Part shown: positions 15,956 to 24,363 of the stretch, piece by piece
How positions within the stretch are numbered: the first letter of the stretch is position 1
How the letters are laid out: each line of letters opens with the position of its first letter
NCBI GenBank assembly: GCA_934339005.1
Contig: CAKRHR010000030.1
Coordinates: 1 to 32,366, forward strand
Length of the DNA: 32,366 nucleotides
Origin: an uncultured Catenibacillus sp.
Lineage (GTDB): Bacteria > Bacillota > Clostridia > Lachnospirales > Lachnospiraceae
Reading direction: 5' to 3'
The notes under the pieces: generated by a model
Database searches by the model: none
Told to the model about the DNA's origin: nothing
Seen by the model: only the letters and a program-made list of their open reading frames with translations
Translations under genes and position numbers: made by a program

Positions 15956-18900
15956 ATGAATGATACATTTTTAATTTGTGATTTGCAGGTGGAATATCAG
16001 GCAGTGCCAAGGGGCTTGGATTGTGAGAAACCGAGATTTTCATGGAAATTATCTGCAAATGCAAAAGGTGGGGTAGTTTATCAGAGTGCTTATCAGCTTC
16101 GTGTGATGGATATGGATCATCATAAAATTGTATGGGACAGTCAGCGTGTGGAAAGCGACTGCTCATCAGGTGTGACTTATGCAGGCATGCCGCTTGAACC
16201 ATGCACGCGTTATACAGTGGATGCGATCGTATGGAATCAGGATGGACAGAGAGATGAGACGCGCACATGTTTTGAAACGGGATTTATGAATCCGTCAGCA
16301 GAGGCATGGCATGGCGCAAAGTGGATCGGTGCACCGGAAAAATATTTTTGTACAAAGACGATGGGTGTGTTTGTACTGAAATCAAGGTTTACACTGCTTG
16401 AAGGTACACAGGCAGGGTTAGTGTTTGGCGCAAATGATGAGCGTTTGATGGATGCGCGCAAAAATCAGTACGAGATTGCCGGAGAAAATTATATTCGCTA
16501 TGTTGTTGATATATCAGAAATTCCTGCAAAATTAATTATATACCGTGTTGGATATGCACCGGAGGACAAAGCGGATAAGCCACTGGCTGTGGTACCGATT
16601 GCTAATTACGACAGTGAAGCACATGAACCGGTCATTACAGAAGAAAATTGCAGAGCACAGCATGAAATAAAAATCGAAGTAATTGGTGATTGTGCATTTA
16701 CTTATGTGGATAGTATACTTGTAGATGCGATTGAAAAAGAAGGCTTCTTTGGTAAAATGATTGCGCCAAGACAGTTAAATCCGCTTGGTGAAAATGATAC
16801 AACTACATTCCCTAGATTGTGTGATTTTGGTGTTTATGTCGGTGCGGGCACAAAGGCAGATTTTGAGTCAGTTACAGTAAGGTTTTTAAGGACACCGGGT
16901 AATGTTGTGACAACGTTGACGCCGGGAATTATCAGCGGGTGTGACAAAGATGGCAAAGCCTGTGAAGTGGCACAGGTTGAAAATCCGTCAAAGCATTCCA
17001 TCCCGATGCTTCGAAGAAACTTTAATGTCAAAAACGAGGGGATTACGAGTGCAAGACTTTATATCACCGCCAGAGGCATTTATGACTGCAGAATTAACGG
17101 ACAGGCGGTCACAGATACATATTTAAATCCGGGAATGTCACAATATGATAAGCATATCATGTATCAGACCTGGGATGTAACTTCACTGATTGCATCCGGT
17201 GAAAATGGTATAGGTATTACACTGGCTTCTGGCTGGTGGTGCGATGCACAGACTTATGTACAGCGCAATTACAATTATTTTGGCGATAAAGAAGCAGTTC
17301 TTGCGTGCCTGATGATTAAATATGAAGACGGTACTTTAGATACGATTGTGACAGAGCCTGAAACGTGGGATTATTACGGTGAAGGACCATATACTTATGC
17401 TGGCATGTTTCAGGGAGAGCATCTGGATGGCAGGCGTCTGGATATTTATGAACATTTTTCAGATCCGGATTTTGCGATTGAAGGTATGGGGAAAGCTGTT
17501 GAGATTATTCCGGAGGATATTGGTGGTTATGAATCAATGCCGGGATTTGGCAGTCCATGGCCTGAGGTAAAACATGGTGATACACAAATCATAGGCGGCA
17601 TGAATGCACCTGTGTATGAAGTGTGTACATTAAAAGCAAAATCCGTGACAGAACCAAGAAAAGGTCTTTATATTTATGATCTGGAACAGGAAATTGCCGG
17701 TATTCCTAAAATTAAATTTCATGGCAAAGCAGGTACTTGTGTGACGTTGCGTTATGGTGAGATGCTTTATCCAAAACTGCCGGAATATGGTAATCTGCAT
17801 GGCATGATGCTGACTGAAAATTATCGTGATGCAGAAAGTATCGACCATTATATTTTGCGAGGTGACCCTGAGGGCGAGATTTATTGTCCGAAATTTACAA
17901 GCCATGGTTATCGGTATATTGAAATTACAGGTATTGATACACCACCGGCATTAGATGAAGTTGAAAGTATTCAGTTGTCTTCTGTAAAAAAGATTACAGG
18001 TGAAATTAAGACTTCAAACCCACTTGTCAATCGCTTTATAGAAAATGTCCGCTGGTCACAGTATTGTAATTTCATCAGTATTCCTACAGACTGCCCACAG
18101 CGAAATGAGCGTATGGGCTGGGCAGGTGATACACATGTGTTTTGCCGTACAGCGACGTATCAGAGTGATGTGCGCATGTTTTACTATCGCTATTTGCAGG
18201 CATTAAAAGACCTTCAGGGGGAAAATGGCAAGCTGCCGGATATTGCACCGGTGGGCGGCGGTTTTGGCGGCATTACTTATGAAAGTGCCATGATTTTTAT
18301 GACCTGGGAGCTTTATCAGCAGTATGGTGATGTGTCTGTCATCGAAACATATTATGATGCTATGAAACTGTGGATGCAATATATGCAAAAAAAGGGTATG
18401 CCTGGTGAGGTATTTGTTGGTCCGTTAGGAGACTGGCTGGCACCGGAGGAAACAGATAATGCGTTGCTTTGGAATGCATTTTACAGCCGGGATGCGCATT
18501 TGATGGCAAAGATGGCAAAAATTATTGGCAGGGATAGTGATGCGGCTGAATTTGCAGCTATTGAAAAAGCAACAAAGGATTACTGGAATAAGACATTTGT
18601 GGATAGTGCTACCGGAAAAACCAAAGGGCTGGACGGTAAGATCAATGATACACAATGCTCTTATGCATTGCCGATTGCTTATGGATTATTTTCTGATGAA
18701 AATCTTGAAAAAGCATATGCACATCTTGCCAGAAAGACAAAAGAAGTGGACTGCACCGTCAGCACAGGCTTCTTTGGCACAGGTGTATTAAATCCATCCC
18801 TGACGGCAGGTGGACATACAGATCTGGCATACGCACTGATGCAGCAGACGGCGTTTCCGTCCTGGCTCTATCCTGTGACACAGGGGGCAACGACAATCTG

Positions 18901-19270
18901 GGAACGCTGGAATTCTTATACAGTGGAAAATGGTTTTGGCGGCAATAACAATATGAACTCCTTTAACCATTATTCCCTTGGCTCAGTTGTTTCGTGGCTG
19001 TATGAAACTGTGCTTGGTATCAGACGCGATGAGGCGCATCCGGGATATAAACATTTTACACTGGCACCTGCGATGGATGCAGAGGGTGCATTTGAATATG
19101 CCGGCGGTGGTATCGATACCCCATATGGACGCATTGAAAGCCACTGGGCAAAGACAGAAAACGGCTGGCATTATACATGTGAAATTCCAGGCAATACAAC
19201 AGCAACATTGATTTTGCCGGATGGTACAAACAAGGTGCTGGATAACGGAAAGTATGAATTTGATATATAA
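15956..19270 (+). CDS. Alpha-L-rhamnosidase, GH78
   Basis: 1104 residues from the ATG at 15956, with TGGAGA seven bases upstream; a TTG at 15935 is in frame but sits at the terminator's T-run. N-terminal beta domains begin with LQVEYQAVPRGLDCEKPRFSW, the usual GH78 opening. The (alpha/alpha)6 catalytic domain carries D712-CPQRN-E718-RMGWAGD725 and the distal TTIWE983RW. These correspond to the acidic residues shown to be essential in Bacillus RhaB. A C-terminal beta domain follows. The enzyme removes terminal alpha-L-rhamnose by inversion. It has no signal peptide, so it should act in the cytoplasm on imported rhamnosides. Length is typical of large GH78 members. It is followed by GH3, consistent with sequential cleavage of a rhamnosyl-glucoside. 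Confidence 0.93.
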   Translation: MNDTFLICDLQVEYQAVPRGLDCEKPRFSWKLSANAKGGVVYQSAYQLRVMDMDHHKIVWDSQRVESDCSSGVTYAGMPLEPCTRYTVDAIVWNQDGQRDETRTCFETGFMNPSAEAWHGAKWIGAPEKYFCTKTMGVFVLKSRFTLLEGTQAGLVFGANDERLMDARKNQYEIAGENYIRYVVDISEIPAKLIIYRVGYAPEDKADKPLAVVPIANYDSEAHEPVITEENCRAQHEIKIEVIGDCAFTYVDSILVDAIEKEGFFGKMIAPRQLNPLGENDTTTFPRLCDFGVYVGAGTKADFESVTVRFLRTPGNVVTTLTPGIISGCDKDGKACEVAQVENPSKHSIPMLRRNFNVKNEGITSARLYITARGIYDCRINGQAVTDTYLNPGMSQYDKHIMYQTWDVTSLIASGENGIGITLASGWWCDAQTYVQRNYNYFGDKEAVLACLMIKYEDGTLDTIVTEPETWDYYGEGPYTYAGMFQGEHLDGRRLDIYEHFSDPDFAIEGMGKAVEIIPEDIGGYESMPGFGSPWPEVKHGDTQIIGGMNAPVYEVCTLKAKSVTEPRKGLYIYDLEQEIAGIPKIKFHGKAGTCVTLRYGEMLYPKLPEYGNLHGMMLTENYRDAESIDHYILRGDPEGEIYCPKFTSHGYRYIEITGIDTPPALDEVESIQLSSVKKITGEIKTSNPLVNRFIENVRWSQYCNFISIPTDCPQRNERMGWAGDTHVFCRTATYQSDVRMFYYRYLQALKDLQGENGKLPDIAPVGGGFGGITYESAMIFMTWELYQQYGDVSVIETYYDAMKLWMQYMQKKGMPGEVFVGPLGDWLAPEETDNALLWNAFYSRDAHLMAKMAKIIGRDSDAAEFAAIEKATKDYWNKTFVDSATGKTKGLDGKINDTQCSYALPIAYGLFSDENLEKAYAHLARKTKEVDCTVSTGFFGTGVLNPSLTAGGHTDLAYALMQQTAFPSWLYPVTQGATTIWERWNSYTVENGFGGNNNMNSFNHYSLGSVVSWLYETVLGIRRDEAHPGYKHFTLAPAMDAEGAFEYAGGGIDTPYGRIESHWAKTENGWHYTCEIPGNTTATLILPDGTNKVLDNGKYEFDI

Positions 19271-19331
19271 GGAATTAAATATCCGGATATTTATAAAAAT
19301 AAGGTGCTTACACTAAAATTATTAGATAGTG

Positions 19332-19355
19332 CAGGCAGATATTAATATCTGCCTG
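19332..19355. repeat. Perfect 24-bp palindrome before GH3
   Basis: CAGGCAGATATT is followed directly by its reverse complement AATATCTGCCTG, ending nine bases before the AAGGAGG ribosome binding site of GH3. Flanking G-U and G-C pairs could lengthen the stem. It could be an operator or an mRNA hairpin controlling GH3 translation. There is no T-run, so a simple terminator is unlikely. Confidence 0.65.
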
Positions 19356-19378
19356 TGCGGGGTAAGGAGGAATCGATA

Positions 19379-21937
19379 ATGATTAAATATTATGCGGAAA
19401 GTTCACAAGATGTGACACAAAGAGAGTTAGACCATATGGCGTTGTCAAGAAGTCTTGCAGGTGAATGTGTGGTCTTACTTGAAAATAATGGTGTATTGCC
19501 GATAATAGAAAAGGGTAAAATTGCACTGTACGGTAACGGTGCAAGAATGACTGTCAAAGGTGGTACAGGTTCCGGCGATGTTAATTCAAGAACGGTTGTC
19601 AGTATTGAACAGGGTTTGGAAAATGCAGGTTACACTGTAGCAAGCAAAGACTGGATCACACGTTATGATAAGAAGCGTGCCGATGAAAAAGCAGCATATA
19701 TGCAGAAGCTTCATGAATATTCATTGGAAACAGGCATCCCTGAGATGATTGCAAGCTTTAATTTACCATTTGGCGAAACAGCTCCTGAATTAATTAATGA
19801 AGCTGATGTAAAGACCTCTGAAACAGATACGGCAATTTATGTTATTTCCAGAAATTCCGGTGAAGGCGCAGACAGAAATAATGCAGAAGGAGATTATTTA
19901 CCATTCCCTGAAGAAATGGAAAACCTCAGATTTTTAAGTAATCATTATAAACACGTTGTGCTGGTGTTAAATATCGGCGGTGTCATGGAACTGACAAAGA
20001 TTAAAGAAATCGAAGGCATCGATGCCATTTTACTGATGTCACAGCTTGGTAATATCGGCGGTGATGTGCTGACAGATGTGATTTCAGGTAAAGTCAATCC
20101 ATCAGGAAAACTCACAGATACATGGGCAAAGAACTACAGTGATTATCCATCCTCTGAAGGCTTTTCACATAATGACGGTAATATCGATGATGAATATTAT
20201 ACAGAGGGTATTTATGTCGGATATCGTTATTTTGATACTTTTGGTGTAGAACCTTTATATTGCTTTGGCTATGGCCGTTCTTATACAGATTTTGATATTA
20301 AGACAGATGCCGTTAAAGTCAATGGTGCAGATATTGAAGTGGAAGTGACAGTGACAAACACAGGTGATACATATGCAGGCAAAGAAGTTGTGCAGGTATA
20401 TTACAGCGCACCTGCAGGCAATATGGCAAAACCGTATCAGGAACTGGCGGCATTTGCAAAAACAAAAATCCTTGCACCGGGTGAAAGCCAGAGTTTGACA
20501 ATCAGTTATCCTGCTAAAAATATGGCATCTTATTGTGAAAAATGCGCTTCATGGATCATGACACCGAGCAACTATATTATCCGTGTAGGTAATAGTTCAA
20601 GAAATACTGTGGCAGTGGCAAAGGTTGTCTTAAATGAACTTGTAAAAACTGAAATTTTGAAAAATACATTTGCAGATACAGATGCAGTTAAAGAAATTGA
20701 AGCACCGGAAGTGAAAGCAGAAGTCTATGAAGGTATTCCGGAGGTTGTGCTTGATGCCTTGGCAATTCAGACTGTAAATGTTGTATATCAGGGTGAAAGA
20801 AAACCGTATCATACAGATTATACAGAAAAACTCACCATGGATGACATCTTATCCGGCAAATGCACTCCGGAGGAACTTACAGCGCAGCTTTCTGTGGAAG
20901 AACTGGCAGAATTTTGCGTAGGTACATTAAGAATAGGAAAGCAGGAAATTGTAGGTAATGCATCTGCAACTGTACCTGGAGCGGCTGGCGATTCGACATC
21001 TGTTTTACGCGATGAACGTGGTATTAAAGGTATGATTATGGCAGATGGACCTGCAGGACTTCGCCTGCAGCCTGTTTTTAAAACTAAAAAGGACGGCACA
21101 CTGCTTCCGGGCGGCAGTATTCTTGGTGATGTTATGGAACCATTTGATCCAGACTTAAATGAAGATGAAGTAGATACATATTATCAATACTGTACAGCTA
21201 TTCCAATCGGCTGGGCACTGGCACAGGCATGGAACAGCAGCCTGCTTGAAGAAGTCGGCAGCATGGTTGGTAAAGAGATGGAACAGTTCCATGTAGATTT
21301 GTGGCTTGCACCTGCGATGAATATTCACAGAAATCCATTGTGTGGACGTAACTTTGAATATTATTCAGAAGATCCGATTGTGGCAGGCAAAGCAGCCGCA
21401 GCCATTACAAGAGGCGTGCAGTCACATGCAGGCAAGGGCACATGCATCAAACACTTTGCAGCCAACAGCCAGGAAGATAACAGATACTTCACAAACTCCC
21501 ATGTGAGCGAGAGAGCACTGCGTGAAATCTATCTGAAAGGCTTTGAAACAACTGTCAGAGAAGCACAGCCATTGTCATTAATGACCTCTTATAACCTGAT
21601 TAACGGTACACATGCAGCAAACCATTATGACTTATTGCAGACTTTACTTCGTGACGAATGGGGCTTTGAAGGCGTTGTTATGACTGACTGGTTCACTTCC
21701 CAGAATGTCCCTGCCCTGACCGGCGACCACAAAGCCATCTACCCAATCTCTGCCTCCACAGGCTGCGTCCATGCCGGCAACGACATCCAAATGCCGGGCT
21801 GTGAACAAAATGTGGAAGATTTAATTAAATCTGTCAAAGAAGACAAAGAAATTGAGGGCTACAAAATCACGTTAGCAGATTTGCAATATAACGCTGCACA
21901 TGTGATTAAAGTGGCAGCAAAGACGACAGTGAAGTAA
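19379..21937 (+). CDS. GH3 beta-glycosidase with permuted domain order
   Basis: 852 residues from the ATG at 19379, with AAGGAGG eight bases upstream; a GTG at 19355 inside the palindrome is rejected. The domain order is reversed relative to common GH3 enzymes. The alpha/beta sandwich that is usually C-terminal comes first (GECVVLLENNGVLPI, residue 20 on), then a fibronectin-III-like domain (about 305-395), and last the TIM-barrel-like catalytic domain. That domain carries ADGPAGLRLQ, APAMNIHRNPLCGRNFEYYSED, KGTCIKHFAANSQEDNR and the nucleophile D770 in GVVMTDWF. This order is known in some rumen and gut GH3 beta-glucosidases. No signal peptide is present. It probably removes beta-linked glucose or xylose after rhamnose removal (inference). 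Confidence 0.93.
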   Translation: MIKYYAESSQDVTQRELDHMALSRSLAGECVVLLENNGVLPIIEKGKIALYGNGARMTVKGGTGSGDVNSRTVVSIEQGLENAGYTVASKDWITRYDKKRADEKAAYMQKLHEYSLETGIPEMIASFNLPFGETAPELINEADVKTSETDTAIYVISRNSGEGADRNNAEGDYLPFPEEMENLRFLSNHYKHVVLVLNIGGVMELTKIKEIEGIDAILLMSQLGNIGGDVLTDVISGKVNPSGKLTDTWAKNYSDYPSSEGFSHNDGNIDDEYYTEGIYVGYRYFDTFGVEPLYCFGYGRSYTDFDIKTDAVKVNGADIEVEVTVTNTGDTYAGKEVVQVYYSAPAGNMAKPYQELAAFAKTKILAPGESQSLTISYPAKNMASYCEKCASWIMTPSNYIIRVGNSSRNTVAVAKVVLNELVKTEILKNTFADTDAVKEIEAPEVKAEVYEGIPEVVLDALAIQTVNVVYQGERKPYHTDYTEKLTMDDILSGKCTPEELTAQLSVEELAEFCVGTLRIGKQEIVGNASATVPGAAGDSTSVLRDERGIKGMIMADGPAGLRLQPVFKTKKDGTLLPGGSILGDVMEPFDPDLNEDEVDTYYQYCTAIPIGWALAQAWNSSLLEEVGSMVGKEMEQFHVDLWLAPAMNIHRNPLCGRNFEYYSEDPIVAGKAAAAITRGVQSHAGKGTCIKHFAANSQEDNRYFTNSHVSERALREIYLKGFETTVREAQPLSLMTSYNLINGTHAANHYDLLQTLLRDEWGFEGVVMTDWFTSQNVPALTGDHKAIYPISASTGCVHAGNDIQMPGCEQNVEDLIKSVKEDKEIEGYKITLADLQYNAAHVIKVAAKTTVK

Positions 21938-21974
21938 CGTGAAAAAATAATTTTACGAAAACCATATTTATAAG
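21935..21974 (+). promoter_or_regulatory. Degenerate copy of the locus element after GH3
   Basis: Begins at the GH3 stop: TAACGTGAAAAAATAATTTT, ACGAAA, then ACCATATTTATAAG. It resembles copies A and B in order and position (directly after a stop codon), but with several changes and small gaps. It may be a decayed copy or chance in AT-rich sequence. Confidence 0.25.
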
Positions 21975-21995
21975 TTGCTCAGGTATTCCGGGCTG

Positions 21996-22044
21996 AAAAA
22001 GTCAGCTATCTTATTGCACGATTGCAAATGATAGCTGACTTTTT
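21996..22044. terminator. Bidirectional terminator hairpin after GH3
   Basis: AAAAAGTCAGCTATC (21996-22010) pairs perfectly with GATAGCTGACTTTTT (22030-22044). The loop holds an inner TTGCA/TGCAA stem. The A-run and T-run at the ends make it a terminator in either direction, closing the sugar locus. Confidence 0.85.
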
Positions 22045-22112
22045 ACATCTCTGCGCATTGAGATATACTTTTATAAAATTTTGAAAGCACATTTCTTCGA
22101 TTATGTAGAAGC

Positions 22113-22175
22113 GGGATCATGGAGGTCGGCTGACGTTCGCTTTCGTGCGAAAAGGAAGTTGACCTCCATGACCTT
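22113..22175 (+). repeat. Palindromic dispersed repeat, copy 1
   Basis: The outer stem CATGGAGGTC (22118-22127) pairs with GACCTCCATG (22161-22170). An inner stem TCGC/GCGA encloses TTTCGT, and the core reads GGTCGGCTGACGTT then AAGGAAGTTGACC. The same core occurs on the opposite strand at 27587-27647 with compensatory stem changes. Similarity of the translated frames of both copies (ANVSRP) is a by-product of the repeat, not a gene. Confidence 0.75.
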
Positions 22176-22235
22176 GCCTGCGATACAGTAAGAGTAACCC
22201 ACAGAATATGCTAATACAATAAAGTATGGGAAATT

Positions 22236-22264
22236 TGACTTTTATACTCTGATATCGTAATATA
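22236..22264 (+). promoter_or_regulatory. Upstream promoter of the butyrate operon
   Basis: TTGACT (22236-22241) and TAATAT (22259-22264) are separated by 17 bases, about 200 bases before crt. This would give a long leader. Confidence 0.55.
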
Positions 22265-22392
22265 AAAATAAAGATGAATAAAAAAGTTGTAATTTGAGCA
22301 AGAAAATGATACATATATTTCAAAAAAGTTCAAAATGGATAGATTGTGAAAAATTCTTAACAATTAATTTGTACATTTTTCAAAGATTTGAC

Positions 22393-22421
22393 TTTACTTA
22401 TGGAGAAAATTAAGGTAAAAT
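22393..22421 (+). promoter_or_regulatory. Proximal promoter of crt
   Basis: TTTACT (22393-22398) and TAAAAT (22416-22421) are separated by 17 bases, about 44 bases before the crt start. An overlapping TTGACT at 22388 is too far from this -10. Two promoters would suit a highly expressed fermentation operon. Confidence 0.5.
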
Positions 22422-22464
22422 AATAATTAAAGTAAAAATACAACCAAGAAAGGGTGTTAAAAAA

Positions 22465-23241
22465 ATGTCAAACGTATTATATGAAGTCAAAGGCAACTAC
22501 GCCATTATGACAATCAGCAGAGAAAAAGCTCTGAATGCACTGAACTCAGAAGTGCTTGCAGACCTTGATGCAGCACTCGACGCTGTAGACCTTGATGTTG
22601 TCAGATGTCTTATCATCACAGGTGCAGGTGCCAAATCATTTGTTGCCGGTGCAGATATCGGTGAGATGAGCACATTGACAAAGGCTGAAGGCGAAGCTTT
22701 TGGTAAGAAGGGTAATGACGTCTTCAGAAAGATTGAGACATTCCCTATTCCAGTGATTGCAGCAGTAAACGGTTTTGCACTTGGTGGCGGTTGCGAGATT
22801 TCCATGAGCTGTGATATTCGTATCTGCTCAGACAATGCGATGTTTGGTCAGCCAGAAGTTGGCCTTGGTATCACACCAGGATTTGGCGGAACACAAAGAC
22901 TTGCACGTCTTGTCAGCCCAGGTATGGCAAAACAGTTAATCTACACAGCAAGAAACATCAAAGCAGACGAAGCATACAGAATCGGTCTTGTAAACGCTGT
23001 TTATACACAGGAAGAGCTGATGCCTGCAGCAGAAAAGATGGCAGCCGGTATTGCAAAGAATGCTCCAATCGCAGTTCGTAACTGTAAGAAAGCTATCAAC
23101 GAAGGTTTACAGGTAGATATGGACGAAGCTATTGTTATCGAAGAAAAACTTTTCGGTGACTGCTTTGAAACACATGACCAGGTTGAAGGTATGAGTGCTT
23201 TCCTTGAAAAACGTAAAGAAAAGAACTTCATTAATAAATAA
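22465..23241 (+). CDS. crt: Short-chain enoyl-CoA hydratase (crotonase)
   Basis: A 258-residue crotonase. FVAGADIGEM and GFALGGGCEISMSCDIR form the oxyanion hole region. The two catalytic glutamates are E111 (GGGCE) and E131 (GQPEVGLG), 20 residues apart as in rat enoyl-CoA hydratase. The enzyme hydrates crotonyl-CoA reversibly to 3-hydroxybutyryl-CoA in the cytoplasmic butyrate pathway. The downstream order hbd-bcd-etfB-etfA fixes its role. An unusual 212-base gap separates crt from hbd, so crt may partly be a separate transcription unit. An AAAGGG ribosome binding site precedes the ATG. Confidence 0.95.
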   Translation: MSNVLYEVKGNYAIMTISREKALNALNSEVLADLDAALDAVDLDVVRCLIITGAGAKSFVAGADIGEMSTLTKAEGEAFGKKGNDVFRKIETFPIPVIAAVNGFALGGGCEISMSCDIRICSDNAMFGQPEVGLGITPGFGGTQRLARLVSPGMAKQLIYTARNIKADEAYRIGLVNAVYTQEELMPAAEKMAAGIAKNAPIAVRNCKKAINEGLQVDMDEAIVIEEKLFGDCFETHDQVEGMSAFLEKRKEKNFINK

Positions 23242-23346
23242 ACTCGGTTTTAATTTATTTACAGTTTAGATTATACTGTTCATTGTAAATATCATAGGAT
23301 ATTGAACAGATAATCACATGTAAAACTTATTAACAATGTATGCCGC

Positions 23347-23380
23347 AAGACGGTTGATTATAATAGTGAAAGACCGTTTT
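23347..23380 (+). other. Weak hairpin and -10-like site between crt and hbd
   Basis: AAGACGGT (23347-23354) can pair with ACCGTTTT (23373-23380), and the loop contains TATAAT at 23359-23364 without a convincing -35. This may be a partial terminator or an internal promoter; neither is clear. Confidence 0.25.
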
Positions 23381-23453
23381 GAGCAGATATATTCATATGT
23401 ACATAAAATAATTTTAACATATGAGATTTTAAATGATAATAGGAGGAACTATC

Positions 23454-24326
23454 ATGAAAGTTGGCGTAATTGGTGCCGGTACAATGGGACAGGGTATTGC
23501 AAAAGCATTTGCTATGACAGAAGGCTATGAAGTAGCACTTTGTGACATTAAACAGGAATGGGCTGAAGGCGGTAAAGAAAAAATCGCTAAAGGTTATGCA
23601 AAACTTGTTGCAAAAGGAAAAATGACACAGGAAGCTGTTGACGGCATCCTTGCAAAAATCACACCGGGCTTAAAGGAAAACCTTTGCGCAGATTGTGACC
23701 TTGTTGTTGAAGCTGCATTTGAAAACATGGAAGTTAAGAAATCTACATTTGCAGAACTTGATAAAATCTGTAAACCAGAAACAATTTTTGCTTCTAATAC
23801 ATCATCACTTTCTATTACAGAAATTGGTAACGGCTTAACAAGACCTATGATTGGTATGCATTTCTTTAATCCTGCAGACCGCATGAAATTAATCGAAGTT
23901 ATCGCTGGTGTAAACACACCTTCTGAAACAGTAGATAAGATTATTGCTATCTCTAAAGAAATCGGCAAAACACCTGTACAGGTTAATGAAGCTGCTGGTT
24001 TCGTTGTAAACCGTATTTTAATTCCTATGATTAATGAAGCTGCATTCATTAAGATGGAAGGTGTTTCTGACATCGCAGGTATTGATGCAGCTATGAAACT
24101 TGGTGCAAATCATCCAATGGGACCTCTTGAATTAGGTGACTTTGTTGGTCTTGATATCTGCCTTGCTATCATGGATGTACTTTACGCAGAAACAGGCGAT
24201 TCCAAATATCGTGCTTGCCCACTTCTTCGTAAGATGGTTAGAGGTGGCAACCTTGGCGTTAAGAGCGGCAGAGGTTTCTATGTATACAATGCTGACCGTA
24301 CAAAAACACCAGTAGATGCTCTGTAA
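23454..24326 (+). CDS. hbd: 3-hydroxybutyryl-CoA dehydrogenase
   Basis: 290 residues from the ATG at 23454, which has AGGAGG eight bases upstream; an in-frame ATG at 23433 would place the ribosome binding site inside the gene. The N-terminal Rossmann fold starts KVGVIGAGTMGQGIA. The catalytic His is H136 in GMHFFNP, the family signature. The C-terminal helical domain begins around GFVVNRILIPMINEA. It reduces acetoacetyl-CoA to 3-hydroxybutyryl-CoA with NAD(P)H. The length matches clostridial Hbd (about 280-290). It lies 38 bases before bcd in a close-packed operon with strong ribosome binding sites, indicating high expression. Confidence 0.96.
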   Translation: MKVGVIGAGTMGQGIAKAFAMTEGYEVALCDIKQEWAEGGKEKIAKGYAKLVAKGKMTQEAVDGILAKITPGLKENLCADCDLVVEAAFENMEVKKSTFAELDKICKPETIFASNTSSLSITEIGNGLTRPMIGMHFFNPADRMKLIEVIAGVNTPSETVDKIIAISKEIGKTPVQVNEAAGFVVNRILIPMINEAAFIKMEGVSDIAGIDAAMKLGANHPMGPLELGDFVGLDICLAIMDVLYAETGDSKYRACPLLRKMVRGGNLGVKSGRGFYVYNADRTKTPVDAL

Positions 24327-24363
24327 TTTAAACAGGCATTTTACCTAATAAGGAGGATATATC

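Noticed and set aside
22117..22323. 68-residue minus-strand open frame
   Set aside because: It overlaps palindromic repeat copy 1 and the upstream crt promoter. There is no ribosome binding site and no protein-like composition.
23594..24073. 159-residue minus-strand frame within hbd
   Set aside because: An antisense shadow of a conserved dehydrogenase; the Ser/Ile-rich composition is typical of such shadows.
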